From Pseudo-nitzschia pungens (lineage: Eukaryota; Bacillariophyta; Bacillariophyceae; Bacillariales; Bacillariaceae): a stretch of DNA of 64,000 bases. Positions within the stretch are counted from its first letter, which is position 1, and every line of letters starts with the position of its first letter. This document shows positions 33,041-45,503 of the stretch, piece by piece. The notes beneath the pieces were generated by a model. It was not told where the DNA came from. It was given only the letters and a program-made list of their open reading frames with translations, and ran no database searches. Location of the stretch: NCBI GenBank assembly GCA_037355855.1, contig CM074759.1:3286001-3350000 (forward strand), given 5' to 3'. The translations under genes and the position numbers were made by a program.

Positions 33041-33948
33041 TATGAAGATATTCATGGTGGTGCTATGATCTGTGCTAGTAGGGCTCCTGTGTAGAAGAAT
33101 GTACTGGGGCTACAGTCAGCAGCCTCCAGTAACTGACTAACAGGTGCTGAGCTGAATGCTAGAGCTGTGTGCTAATTGCTAGCATACAGGCTCAGCAACA
33201 GGCTCAGCAACAGGCTTAGCAACAGGCTTAGCAGCAGGTTTAGCAACAGGCTTAGCAGCAGGCCTATCCTGTTTAGTATGGATGCTAGCAGAGTTTACTA
33301 GGGTCGCCGCGTACGATTTGTACCAATCGTACGTACCCCGAGTAAAGCACCTGTTATGGTGTAGCTAAATGCTACAGGGTTAGGGTTGCTAAGGCTACGA
33401 GATACTGGAAGATGCTAACCTACCATGATACCAATGCTAAGATATGATGCTACCGCCGGGGTCGGGTCATTGGTGTATAATATGTACCATGACCGGATAC
33501 CCGGCCCAAACAGTTACCCAACGCGCTAGCATAAGCGAGCTAGCGCTAGCGCACGATTCGATCTAATTAAGCGATACTCCGATTCGCTACCCGTAGAATA
33601 CAGTACCAGAGCTACAGAGCTCTGTTATTATACGAGTTATCGGAGTGCTGTCACGATACAGAGCTGAGCGCTTCGGCTCAGCTCCTTTCACTCTTTCTTT
33701 TATGCTCTAAAATAAACACACCTATCATGCCCTCCTTTCGATCGATTCCGATGTACCTCTAGGGAAGTGCCTTGTATTGCCTAAGTGTATGCAATAGACC
33801 TTGAATGGTCCGCTGTAGACTCACGATTTGCCAGGACTTTATGTATTGTTATTGTTAAGGCTTTCGCCTATTTTTACAATACGCAGTGTAAGCCGATTAA
33901 GCTCTACGATTAGACCACGAAGACCGCTGACGAGCGGATATCAACACA
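33041..33948 (+). repeat. 3' LTR of the copia element
   Basis: Same 908-bp length as the 5' LTR. The differences noticed are one in the unique part (ACAGTCAGC versus ACAATCAGC) and one in the 12-bp repeats. It joins LINE 3' UTR sequence (AACAAACCTTGAAC) on its right. Confidence 0.95.
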
Positions 33949-34117
33949 AACAAACCTTGAACATCAGACAGGGAAAGGAACAAAACAAGTCCCACAAAAT
34001 AGGGACTTGAGAGAAAATGAGATGGGAAGGGAGATAGTGGGAGAAGAACCAGTATCAAAAGGTATGGGACAGGATGAGAAGCAGGAACAGAAGACAAAAC
34101 CAAGGTACAAAGTGTAA

Positions 34118-37100
34118 TCAACCCTGAGGTCCAGTAAGCCAGGCTCTGAGGAGAGCTGCCTCGCGTTGATATGGCTGCACTGGTTGGACAGGTGCTGCAT
34201 ACTGCTTCCTGGCAAGGTGGATGGTTGCAAGCCACTGCCTCTTGGCAGTCAGGGTGTAACCTTGTAGGACTTGGAAAGGGGTTTGTAAAAGGGAGTGTGA
34301 CTGGGGAAGTGCACCAGCTGCACCAATTGCCAATTCAGAGGTGATGGAAGCATCAAGAGATTGGTGTTGTTCAGCATCAAGAGTGCCCCCAGGACCATGG
34401 AGTCGTTCATTCCTATAGGTCCAAAGATCCCAGGAGGTAAGAAAGAACTGATGGATGATAGCTGTAGCCCAACGTTTGGGAGAGCGCTTGCTTCCAATGT
34501 GGGAGTAGTAGTCAGCCTGGATTTGATACCAGCGAGGAGACCACCTACCAAGAAGCCAGTTGTGCCAACCAATAGTCCTCTGTGCTCTGACAGCAGACGC
34601 AATTGCAAGTGAGTAGGATGATGGATAAATGTTCTGGCCTTTCCGAACTCTGGTGAGGAGATCCACAATGGCAACAACCAATGATGGATCAGTTTGTTCA
34701 ACTTCAAGCCTCTTCTGCAGGGGTCCCGTGAAGGCAAACACACTGTGCCTGACAGCCCCAGGATCCTTGCAGGAGAGCACATGAGAAACCTTCTATTCAA
34801 CAGACTTCATGAAAGAATACTTGAAGGTGTAGAGGGATGCGCGCTTCTCACACTTGGAAGCCTTGAGCTGAGAGCCAAAAGACTGAGACTGTGACTTCAT
34901 GTGAGCAATCTGTGCTTCCTCATTGCCATCCATGGAGATAAAAACCCCAAGAGTCTTGTCAGCATGGTCAACTTCAAAACGATCCAGGGTAGCTCGATTG
35001 CCATTCTTGTCAGCAACAGAGAAGTCACCAGGCATGTCAGCAATTGAGCGATAGTCCCAGCCGGATCCATTCCATTTGAAATCAATCAAATAACAGAAAG
35101 ATTTGGCAGGTTCAATAGCACCACCAGTGGCAATAATCCCACCAGCCCACCGGTCAAGAGCTTCCTGAAAGTCAACAGCTAATTCCTCACCAGATGTTGA
35201 GGAATCAGAGCCAGCACAAAACAAATCTGTGTCATCCACGAAGGCAAAACCCACAAGAGAAACCAGTTGCAGTGACAATGAAGTGATAAGATGGACACCA
35301 TGCCCAGCCTGTTGCATCATTCGGAAGACAATTGTTGACACCAAAGCCCAAAGAGTGGGACCAATACCATTGCCTTGGCCACAACCACTGAGAGGAACAG
35401 ATTCATCACCATACACAGGACCTGACCGACCAAAACCAGTTTTGATGTGGTGCTTGGCAAGTTGCAAAGTAGACAAAAGAACCTCACACACATGTGCAGG
35501 AACCCCAAAGCTCTGGAGAGTGAGACCTGCAATCGGATGAGAGATCCTATCATAGCAGCCCTTGGCATCATTCATAGCAACAGCACCGGATCTGCGCTTC
35601 TGCCGCAACACATCACATATGAGCTTCTTGTTCAGGCAGGTGTTGATTGCCTTGTGGTGTTTCCTGCTTCCATGTTGATCGGCAGCCACTGCATTGGCAA
35701 GTTCAGCGTAGGCAAGAATGCGTCTGCCAATCATCTTGTTGTTGATTTGGAACTCAGGAGACATCAACTGGATGAGCCTCATCTTATCCACTCTATATTC
35801 ACCAGGTTTCTTGAAGATCTCAACGTCAGTGATGACCTGCCAAGAAGAAGGAGAAAAGCCAACAATCAAAGGGACGGATCTCAGGAGAGTGTCAAACTTG
35901 TTCAGCTGGGGATCCAGGGCAAATGCCTTGTGGTGGGCAAAACTCAAACAAGAAGGTTCACTTGCTGTGCGTTCCCTCTGGCGTTTCCAGGCAGCAGCAT
36001 TGTCAGCTGGACACACTGAATAGTCAAAGGGGGGCAAACTCAGGATAGAGTCAGGGACTTTGAGACAGGAAAGAAATTCAGAGAGGTATTTGTCAGTGGC
36101 AGGAGGAGGATTATATGTGCCATCAAGAACTTGAGCGGAAGCATGGGCTGTGCCTAGGTATCCAAAATCTTGAATGAAGGAGGGAGTCATGGAGGGAGTG
36201 CCAAGACACTGCTGTTGACGCCGGACATTGGATTCAGCCATAGCTGGAACCATAGTAGACTGAGACTCCAAGACCTGTTCAACACCATCATGGCCAACTG
36301 CAATAGCTCGCAAGACAGCTGACTTGTTGACACGTCCCCGAATAGACCGAGCAGCAAGACCAAGCTCTCTTTGAAGCCGTTCCCTGCGCATCCTGGCACG
36401 AATCTGGGAAGCATGCTGGTTGTGAGGCTTGCCTTCAGCAAGAAGTGCATCCACCAGGCCTTGATTGAAGGAGTCTCTCCATGAGGGGGCCACTTTCTTC
36501 ACTGCCCGGTATTGCTTGTAAGCTTGTTTCAGATGGAGGAGAGCACTGGAAAGGTCACTGTGTTCTCCTTTGTAGAGAGAAAGCTTGCAGGCCAACCTTT
36601 TCAAAACAGTATGACTGGTGGACACACCCTTGTGTCAGCTGACCTGACTGGTGGACACACCCTGTCTCAACTTAACAACACGCCTCCAAAAGTCAATGGT
36701 ATCACGATAGACTTGCAGCTTTGGTGACCATGGAACCAAACCAGCTCTAGTGTGGCAGAGGTTTTGTTCAACAGAGAGCCTGAGAGAGGTGGAGGTTTCA
36801 TGGAGTACTTCATATGTGGTGATGAGATCAGTGCGCACAGAAATATCCCCAGACTGAAACTGAGCCAGTAGGTGCTCCAGCTTAGCTTGGAGAGAAAACA
36901 CTCCAGCCTCGAGAAAGCTGTGCCTGACACGCTTGAAATACCGTTGGCGCAGATGAGGGTGAGAGGACGGGAGTTTGGAATGAGAGAAGCTCACAGGAGG
37001 TGGCAAATGTTTGCCCATGAGGCTGCAATTACAGACTTCAATCCAAAGCATTCTATGGTCAGATTCCATACCATGGGCACCACCAAAGGTACAATACCCA

Positions 37101-38044
37101 GCCCTGAGAACATCAACATTCTCAGAGACCCAAATGGCATCAATTGGTGTTCTGGTAGTGTTGCGGTTGTGAGTGGCAGGAGGAGAAGACGTACTATGAA
37201 GGGTAAGAATGGCCTCTCGGAAACCAAGAGCCTTGAGCTCAAAGGACAAGCCATCAGTCCGAACATCAGCATTTTGATCAATCCCAACAATGACCTGATC
37301 ACCTGCACCCAGGCAGACCTGAAGGGCAGCAGTCAAATCCCTGTGAAAAAGAATACATGGATTGGGACTGAAAAGATTTTCAGCTGCTTGAAAGTATCGG
37401 TACTGTTGATTCCAGACTGAGCCAAGATCCCTATCATTTTCAACTGGGCAGTAGGCAGAAAACATGGTGACATTGTAGCCATCCCTGCCCTGAAACTTGA
37501 CAAAGGACCATCTCCCAAGACCAGATGGATCAGCTCCATGTGCAACCTTGTGGGAGCTGAACAGCTGGTCAATTGAAAAACCTGTGCCGCCAGGCTGAAG
37601 CCATGAGCAGTCAGAAGCCCCATGCTTGTTGTTGGCAAGATAGGAAAAACTTGAGGGACTGACATTCTTCATGCGCCGATTGAAAAGATCACAGGGCAGG
37701 AGTTTGGATTCATTCAAACAATGTTCAGCAAAAAGAGCCACACTGGCATTGCTCTTGACAAATTGACGGGAGTTGTGCTTGGACATGGACATCAAGGCAG
37801 CTCTGCGCTGTGGTCCAATGTTTTGGAAAGTGATGATGGTGGAGTTATAGGATGGAGCTTGAGGGAAGGAATGACCAAAACTGTCAGAATCCTTAGCAGC
37901 AAGAGAGTCTCCATGAAGAGTTAATTGGACAAAATGAGAGACAGGGGAAGAGGCGGAGGGGGAAAAGGGAGAAACAGGAGAAGCATTGATGGGATTTGGA
38001 TTGGAAGGCATCCCATCACACCTCATACCAGAAGAGCTAACCAT
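34118..38044 (-). pseudogene. LINE ORF2, copy 2 (deleted and interrupted)
   Basis: Starts at ATG 38044 (MVSSSGMRCDG), overlapping the ORF1 stop as in copy 1. The endonuclease part is open down to 36635. A 33-bp insertion near 36630 duplicates GACTGGTGGACACACCCT with unmatched filler and brings in an in-frame TGA. The RT part is open again from 36625 to 34793 and keeps FAFVDDTDLF. At 34793 about 1.95 kb is missing relative to copy 1 (4212-6157), removing the end of RT and most of RNase H. The knuckle and C-terminus follow to 34118. Not functional. Confidence 0.92.
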
Positions 38045-41000
38045 GATCAGAAGGAAACCGAGTCTGTCGCACGGAAGGAAGAGTTGCCAGGAGCTGATTT
38101 GGTGGAGACATTGGCATGGCTCAAATCACTGACACTAGCATCATGACTGGAAGAGAATGCAATTGCAGCAACTCCAAGCCTCAATGCAGAGGCTGCATCT
38201 TCCTCACACCCGGCAGCAGGAACTTCAGTTGAGGCATCAGGAGAGGCCACAGGGAGGTCACCAGCCATGGCAGTATGGGGAGGAGCAGGAACTTCAGGGG
38301 GGACATCAGGAGAGATACCATGGGAGGCATCAGCCTTGGCAACATGGGGAGGATCACCTCCAGGAGGAACAGCACCTGCAGGCGCTGAAGCCTGGACAGC
38401 AGTAAGATTGGAAGTGCCAGTCGCTAAAGTATCCATGGATTGAGAGTCATCAAAGCCTCCACCACCACTGTCAGCACGGGCTTGGAGGTTAAAGTGCAAA
38501 TCCAGATCAAAAGTGAGGTCTGGGGCAAGGTCAACTGACAAGTCATCATCAACAAGTTCCCAATCTCTTGCATCCCCATCACCAAAGAAGGGAAGAGAGT
38601 CATCCTGCATTGGATCTGCAGCAGGTTCAGTTTCCACAACACAATTGACAGCAGCATCCCAATGGTAAGCTTCCATTTCAGTCAAGCACTCAGAAGAGAA
38701 CCATTGTCGAACACAAGAACCATAATGAGCTTCCAGTATAATAGGCAGGAAAGACAACATGGCCATTGCTTCAGCCTTGGTAGTGATATTGTACAAAGCA
38801 AGGATCTCGCCTCGGTATGAACTGGTATCAACAGAAAGAAAAAGAGGCCATGACCAATTGTCACGGGTTCTGATGCCCAGAAGCACACTGCGCAGTGTCT
38901 TCATACCCAGCCCTTGGCCCAAGTCAACTGGAAGATCAAGATCAACTACCCCCAGAACAGGAGCAGTTTCATGGCTCTCAATAAATTTGGCTTGGCGGTG
39001 CTTAGCTTGGCGAACAGTCTTGAGCTTGGAAGGGGGAAGAGGTCTGTCAGAAGGATTGGTAGCTGTCTCAATAAACTTGTAGAATTTATCATCAGGGAGA
39101 GAGACAATGTCTGAAGGTTTGCACCGATTGAACTGAGCTTTGAGGAGCTTAACAGTTTGGGCGCGCTTTGTAGCATCACATAAAACATGAGCAGCCAGAA
39201 CCGGATTGGGATCAGGAGTTCTGGAGTTGTCAAGGCTGATATTCTTCCTGATAACAGCAATAGGACAAGCCTGAAACCTGGGATGAGTCTGAAGCAATTC
39301 GTTGTAGTGGTCAAGATCAAAACTCTGCATGTAAGATCCAAGGAGAAAGCCACAGGTGACAATAACTGGGGCCTGTATGTGGTCATATTTCAGGTCCATG
39401 TCACGGTCTCTGAGCCTCTGGAGCAATTGTGCTGAAAAGAGATTTCTCCAGGGAAACACTGTGTCCCACAAAGAATCGTAGATGAGGAGCAGTTCTGCTT
39501 CGAAGCCAGAGCTGAGCAACATACAATTCCAAGGTCTTCCTGTCAGGAAGTGTCGTCCAAAGCTTGGTAACAGGCTTGGCCTTGGGGTTGAGCCTGGCTC
39601 TTGAGGGAAAAACATACAACACCAGGCGCTTGTCAACAGTCCATAGAAGATCCAAAGCTTCCTTGAGAGACTTGAGCAGCTCATCATACAGTTCCCCAGG
39701 GCGTTGTGACATCAACCTTGGAAGGGACAGAGTGACATAAGAACTATGGGAACACTTGGTGCCAGCGGTGACATCCACTGGAGCTCTAGAATCACTTGAG
39801 CAAACCCCTCGGCGTTGGAGGAAATGCCCAGCAGAAGAGGACAAGACAGTAGCATCACCACCACCAGGAAGAAAGGACACTGATTTGGAAGTGGAAGATT
39901 TGGAAGTGGAAACATCATCAGTCACTGGTGGCGCAGGTGTAGGAGGGCGCTTCTTGAAATGCCAGTGAGAGCCAAGCACCTGATTGGCTGCCCACCATAC
40001 TTTGCCTTCAGTGCTAGGCAAAAGGTTGCCCTCACAATACAGGTCATCAAAACACTCAGGAGACATCTTGACCAAACCAATCAGACATTTCTTCAGAGCC
40101 TGGCCAGATGGTTGCTTGGTCCAGGCTGGGGCAGAGCCGTGAAAGCAAGCAGAGGCAATAGAAGCCAAGGAAGCTACAGAGGCATTGCGCCAGTCTGGAG
40201 TGTCCGGAAAGACCTGAGCATAAACAGGAGGGATGGCAGTCCGGCAAATATCATGGATGGATTTTTTGTCTTTACCCTCCTTCTTGCTGAAAAAGTGTGT
40301 AGGGCTTGGACACCCAGCCCATAAGCGGGAACCTGTTGGAGATTTTCGAAAGGCATGAATTGCAGATGGGATAGGAGACTTGCCAGAACAGGGACCCTTA
40401 CCATAAAAACACCAGAAGAAGGAAGCGGAATGAGCCCTGTTGGCAGCAGCCAGAGCCTCCTGGCGTTGGGATTGGCGTTCTTGCTGCTGAGAGGGATCAG
40501 ACTTCTGGGCAGAGGAAAAGGCAAGAGTAGATTGCTTGAGGATAGATGAAGCAGGGACCTTGCCTGAGGTCCCAGAACCCTTTGGTGTGTGTCTGGACGT
40601 CTGTTGGCCTGGCAGCTGGGAGCCTGCCTGGTTGGATCCTGGCTGCTGGGAGCCTGGGGGCCGGGGTCCAGACTGCTGGGAGCCCTGCTGCTGGGAGCCC
40701 TGCTGCTGGGAGCCTGAGGACTGGGAGCCTGAGGACTGGGAGCCTGAGGACTGGGAGCCTATCAGCTTGGGGTCTGACAGCAGAGTACCTGACGACTGAG
40801 AGCCTGACAGAGTACCTGACGGCGGAGGACCTGACTCCTGGGAGCCTAGCTGAGAAGCTGTTGACAGATAAGAAGTTTGCAAGGAATCCCCTGGTGCAGA
40901 GTCCCCTGGTGCAGATTCCCCTGGTGCAGATTCAGTGCCAAGCATATCAACATCAGAAAGCACACCTGCAGATGAGGACACAGAAGAAGATGAAGACATA

Positions 41001-41260
41001 TCATCAACAGAAGACCCATGCATAGAGGATGAAGAGGCTGATGAGGCAGAGGAAGAGGATGTTCTGGTATCAAGAGTAGGAGAGGGAGTAGTAAGAGCAG
41101 AGGTGACACTAGAATGTCTTGGAGGGGTCTTTTGCACAAATGGGCGCTTGTTAGACCGAGCCCCAGAGGCAGACCTAGCAGAAGAAGGAGGTGTGGAAGA
41201 TCTTTTCTTCCGGGAAGCGGTTTGGGAGGTGGGCCGCCCCTTAGTGAGAGGGGGAGGCAT
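38037..41260 (-). pseudogene. LINE ORF1, copy 2 (long version, two frameshifts)
   Basis: Homologous to 15174-17882. It starts at ATG 41260 (MPPPLTKGRP) and has 171 codons absent from copy 1: NKRPFVQKTPP, a Ser-rich stretch, and a tandem Gly-Ser-Gln tract (GSQSSGSQSSGSQ, GSQQQGSQQQ). A single-base insertion near 39443 changes frame, and another near 38088 changes the C-terminus before the stop at 38037-38039. This longer form is probably closer to the ancestral ORF1. Confidence 0.88.
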
Positions 41261-41274
41261 GGTACCAGAAGTCC

Positions 41275-43315
41275 TCAGAGACACCAGCTGCGGTTGAGGG
41301 CAAAGGCCGGGGCAGGAGAAGCACTGGTTGATGACAAAGGCCGGGGCAGGAGAAGCACCGGTTGAGGGCAAACAACAGCTGAAAAGCAAGCAATTGGGTG
41401 CTGGACCAACAGCAGACAAGCCTCTAGGATGTGCAAGTGCCAGGTGATGACAAAGGCCGGAGCAGGTGAAGCACCGGTTGAGGGCAAAGGCCGGGGCAGG
41501 AGGAGCACCGGTGGAGGGCAAATCACCAGCAGAAAACCTCCAGTGGAGTGAAGGAGCACCAACTGAAACGCCGCGCTTGAAAGGAGAAGCACCGGTTGAG
41601 TACAAAGGCCGGGGCAGGAGAAGCACCGATTGAGGGCAAACAACAGCTGAAAAGCAAACAATTGGGTGGTGGACCAACAGCAGACACGCCTCTTGGATGT
41701 GCAAGTGCCAGTGGAAGACAAAGGCCGGGGCAGGAGAAGCACCGGTTGATGACAAAGGCCGGGGCAGGAGAAGCACCGGTTGAGGGCAAACAACAGCTGA
41801 AAAGCAAGCAATTGGGTGCTGGACCAACAGCAGACACGCCTCTTGGATGTGCAAGTGCCAGGTGATGAAAAGGCCGGAGCAGGTGAAGCACCGGTTGAGG
41901 GCAACGGCCGGGGCAGGAGAAGCACCGGTGGAGGGCAATCAACAGCAGAAAACATCCAGTGGAGTGCAGGAGCACCAACTGAAACGCCGCGCTTGAATGG
42001 AGAAGTACCCAGTGTTGACAAAGGCCGGGGCAGGAGAAGCACCGGTTGAAGACAAAGGCCGGGGCAGGAGAAGCACCGGTTGAGAGCAAAGCAACAACTG
42101 AAAAGCAAGCAATTGGGTGTTGGACCAACAGCAGACACGCCTCTTGGATGTGCAAGTGCCAGGTGATGACAAGGGCCGGAGCAGGTGAAGCACCGGTTGA
42201 GGGCAAAGGCCGGGGCAGGAGAAGCACCTGTGGAGGGCAAATCAACAGCAGAAAACCTCCAGTGGAGTGCAGGAGCAACAACTGAAACGCCGCGCTTGAA
42301 AGGAGAAGCACCAGTTGAGTGCAAAGGCCGGGGCAGTAGAAGCACCGATTGAGGGCAAACAACAGCTGAAAAGCGAACAATTGGGTGGTGGACCGACAGC
42401 AGACACGCCTCTTGGATGTGCAAGTGCCAGGTGAAGACAAAGGCCGGGGCAGGTGAAGCACCGGTTGATGACTAAGGCCGGGGCAGGAGAAGAACCGGTT
42501 GAGGGCAAACAACAGCTGAAAAGCAAGCAATTGGGTGCTGGACCAACAGCAGACCTTCCTCCGGTGTTGACAAAGACCGGGGCAGGAGAAGCACCGGTTG
42601 ATGACAAAGGCCGGGGCAGGAGAAGCACCGGTTGAGGGCTAAGGCCGGGGCAGGAGAAGCACCGGTTGAGAGCAAAGCAACAACTGAAAAGCAGGCAATT
42701 GGGTGTTGGACCAACAGCAGACACGCCTCTTGGATGTGCAAGTGCCAGGTGATGACAAAGGCCTGAGCAGGTGAAGCACCGGTTGAGGGCAAAGGCTGGG
42801 GCAGGAGAAGCACCGGTGGAGGGCAATCAACAGCAGAAAACCTCCAGTGGAGTGCAGGAGCAACAACTGAAACGCCGCGCTTGAATGGAGAAGTACCCAG
42901 TGTTGACAAAGGCCGGGGCAGGAGAAGCACCAGTTGAAGACAAAGGCCGGGGCTGGAGAAGCAAACTGTTGGGTGCTGGGGCAACAGCAGACACGCCGCT
43001 CTTGGATGGAAAAGTGCCAGGTGATGACAAAGGCCGGGGCAGGAGAAGCACCGGTTGAGGGCAAACAACAGCAGAAAACCTCTAGGGGAGTGCAGGAGCA
43101 CCAACTGAAATGCCACTCTTGAATGGAGAAGTGCCAGGTGCTGACAATGGCCGGGGCAGGAGAAGCACCAGTTGATGGCAAACAACAGCCGAAAAGCAAA
43201 CTGTTGGGTGCTGGAGCAACAGCACACACGCCTCTTGGATGTAAGAAGTGCCAGGTGATGACAAAGGCCGGGGCAGGAGAAGCACCAGTTGAGGGCAAAA
43301 GCCAGTTGATAGGTT
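41275..43315 (-). repeat. Minisatellite array in the LINE copy 2 5' region
   Basis: About 2.0 kb of the same GCCGGGGCAGGAGAAGCACC-based array as at 17890-19085, but longer, with block duplications. In this copy the array is open in frame with ORF1 upstream of its ATG (to 41938), encoding repeats like LNRCFSCPGLC. Whether these are ever translated is unknown. Confidence 0.85.
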
Positions 43316-44062
43316 GATAGGGTGTATGCTGGGAAACAGGGTACAGCAGCAACAACAGGTCCAACGTTGGTCTGGACAAGGAAAAACTCCAGGGGAACCA
43401 AAAGGAAAGACTGGAGCACTACCAGAAGAGTCACGTTCGAAACCCACAGAGGTGCTCTGGAGTTACAGAATTTAGAAACTCCAGTAGACCACTGCAAATC
43501 GTGTAGAAACTGCAGCAAATGGCTTGTAGACTTATAGGGACCAAAAGGGAACAGGGCAGCTGCTTGCGTAGAAACCAGGGGCTTTAGTAGGAACACTTAG
43601 GGACCGGGGGATATCAATGGCAGGGCACACTTAAAAGGCTCAGGAGGGAACTTGAAGTTCAAACTCGCAAGTACTTATAAGTGGAAACAGTATCCAGGGG
43701 CAGTTGGCTTGAAAACAAGGACCTTGAGCGCGACTCTTAGGGACCAGGGAAGCAGTGGAAACAGTATCCGGGAGCAATTGGCTTGAAAACAAATACCTTG
43801 AGCGAGACACTTAGGGACCAGGGAAGCTGCTTGCTTGAAAACAGGGGCTTTAGTAGAAACACCTAGGGAACAGGGGGAGACTTGTGTCTTGAAAACAGTG
43901 TCGAACTTGAAGTTCAAGTTGGGGTTGCTTAATAGCGAAAACACTTAGGGAGCAGGGAACTCGCGAACACTTAAGGACCAGGGAAATTGTAGTCTTGAAA
44001 CAAGGGGCTGTAGTAGCTGTAGTCTTGGAAACAAGAGTGCAATAAGTAGAAGGTACTTAGGG
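43316..44062 (-). repeat. Truncated 5' region of LINE copy 2
   Basis: Matches copy 1 19080-19830, including the antisense gypsy segment (43320-43520) and ACTTAGGGACCAGGG repeats. It ends in mid-sequence at 44062 (ACTTAGGG) where the gypsy integrase fragment begins. Confidence 0.82.
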
Positions 44063-44315
44063 TATCCACAAGAGCAATATCAGGGAGAACCAGAAAAGGA
44101 TTCCCCATGTCTACAAGGAAGGAGACTATGTCACCCTGGAAAGGAAGGGCATTGTTCCGAAACTATCCTTCCCCCGGCAAGGACCTTACAAGGTGCTCAA
44201 GGCCCATGGTAATGGAACTGTAACTATCGAGACTGCTCCCTTTGTAACCGACCGGGTTAACATCAGGAGGATCCACCCCTATTATTGCAGGGATGGCACC
44301 AAGATGGAGGAGTAA
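44063..44315 (+). pseudogene. C-terminus of gypsy family II integrase
   Basis: Encodes a basic, chromo/SH3-like integrase tail (IPHVYKEGDYVTLERKG, LSFPRQGPYKVLKAHGNGTV, RIHPYYCRDGTKMEE) ending at TAA 44313-44315. It is the same family as 1-1003 and 59450-60204. The upstream part is replaced by LINE copy 2. Confidence 0.82.
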
Positions 44316-44316
44316 T

Positions 44317-44550
44317 TGTAACAGTCCCATGGAGGAGCATGCCGTGCACCGGAATACAGTCACGAGTCCGTTCGGGACTGGATTAAGGATAAGGATAAAG
44401 AGATCAGCGAGCCGATAGAATCGCGGATTCAGAGGCTGCTAGTGGAACTGTAGCAAATAGACTAATCAATAGAGCTCACAATTTGCATATCACTACTATT
44501 CTAATCACTAGTAGACCCGGGGTATGGCATAGGCATCCCAAACTCCTCTC
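44317..44550 (+). repeat. Probable LTR fragment of gypsy family II
   Basis: TGTAACAGTCCCATGG follows the integrase stop by one base, where a 3' LTR would start. A diverged copy of CATGGAGGAGCATGC lies in inverse orientation near 59485-59515, next to the other integrase tail. The right boundary is uncertain; by about 44557 the sequence is gag of another element. Confidence 0.6.
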
Positions 44551-44556
44551 TCATCA

Positions 44557-45503
44557 GATACTTTGGAAGATGTCTCTGCGTCGGTGCCCAAACCAAATGG
44601 AGAGCGCTTGCAAAGACAACATGAGGCAACAACCAAAGACTTTATCCACGAACAAGAGATGGCTTCGACTCGGCATTCAAAGCCTTTATTAAACTCTACT
44701 GCAATGTGGAAGACGCAAGAGATCTCATGCACATCTATCTCCAGAGCCCGGTTTGCAAGAAGAAAGTGGAGTCCACATGCAAAGACCATACGGATAGACT
44801 CCTAATCCTCATGAAATACACTGCAAAACTACATGGTTACGTCGCCAACCTGGATCACTTACAAAAGCTCACCATTCTCCTCCACAGCTATCCCAATAGC
44901 TGGATTGAAGACTTTGTACGAATCCACCTCAGTGTCACGAGAGAAACTACAACTCAGTTCATAGTGGATCACATGAGCAGCCTCGACTGACTCAGCAAGC
45001 AGAAGAACAAGAACAATGGGAGATGTCCTAATAGTTCTAACAGTTCAAACAACAACAAGAAGCGCTCTGACAACCACAAGAACAGCCAGAACAAAAACAA
45101 AAAGAAATCTAACCCTTGCAGAATTCCAGGCCATAACCATGATTGGTCTAAGTGTCCCAAGAACAAGTTTTCCAAGAACTATAACAAGGGATCCTACAAT
45201 TCCAACCAATCCCCCACTACAGCAACCAATGAATCTTTTCAAGCCTGCATACAGGCAGCAGTGGAAAGCTTCCACTCCGAACATGGCGGGCGTACTGAAA
45301 GAAGTATCGATGGAGAGCTTGTATGGCTCCCATGAGTTCCACACCGGCACGCCCCCCCACAAGGGACCCAAGCATCCACCAAAACCAGCAATCACCTTGC
45401 CTCCAGCGCCACAGGCCCTGGATGCCAGCGCAGCACTGCTGCCTGGGATGACACAAGGGGGAGATCTCCCGGAGAAAGAGGGGAAGGAACCTACAGGATG
45501 GAG
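44557..45503 (+). pseudogene. Gag and start of pol of gypsy copy 4 (degenerate)
   Basis: Translates as capsid sequence with several lesions before 44700. It is then open from 44706 (MEDARDLMHIYLQ) to a stop at 44988-44990, and continues in the same frame through NPCRIPGHNHDWSKCPKN to TGA 45333-45335. The linker PPAPQALDAS...GDLPEKEGKEPTGW follows, shifted in frame by an indel in a C-run near 45352. It is cut at 45503 by the noncoding LINE. The rest of its protease and RT are missing on the other side. Confidence 0.82.

Larger units (their letters stand above)
24079..33948 (+). mobile_element. Ty1/copia LTR retrotransposon, nearly intact
   Basis: A 9,870-bp element with 908-bp LTRs that differ at only two positions I could see, hence a recent insertion. 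Order: LTR, ~950-bp leader, gag, UGA, pol with protease-integrase-RT-RNase H (the copia order), 3' UTR, LTR. It interrupts the 3' UTR of LINE copy 2: the sequence before 24079 joins cleanly to that after 33948, with AACA duplicated (4-5 bp, edge ambiguous). Gag has one frameshift; Pol is open. Confidence 0.96.
23937..44062 (-). mobile_element. LINE copy 2 (interrupted by copia, internally deleted)
   Basis: A second copy of the same LINE on the minus strand. Its (TTA)n tail and 3' stem-loops are at 23937-24010. The copia element 24079-33948 sits in its 3' UTR. ORF2 has a ~1.95-kb deletion at 34793 and a 33-bp filler with a stop near 36630. ORF1 has two single-base insertions but retains a tract lost from copy 1. 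The 5' region ends at 44062, where gypsy family II integrase begins, so the last ~700 bp of the 5' end are missing. Confidence 0.9.

Noticed and set aside
41275..43315. CRISPR-like direct repeats
   Set aside because: Repeats are imperfect, without uniform unique spacers, and lie within a eukaryotic LINE; this is a minisatellite.
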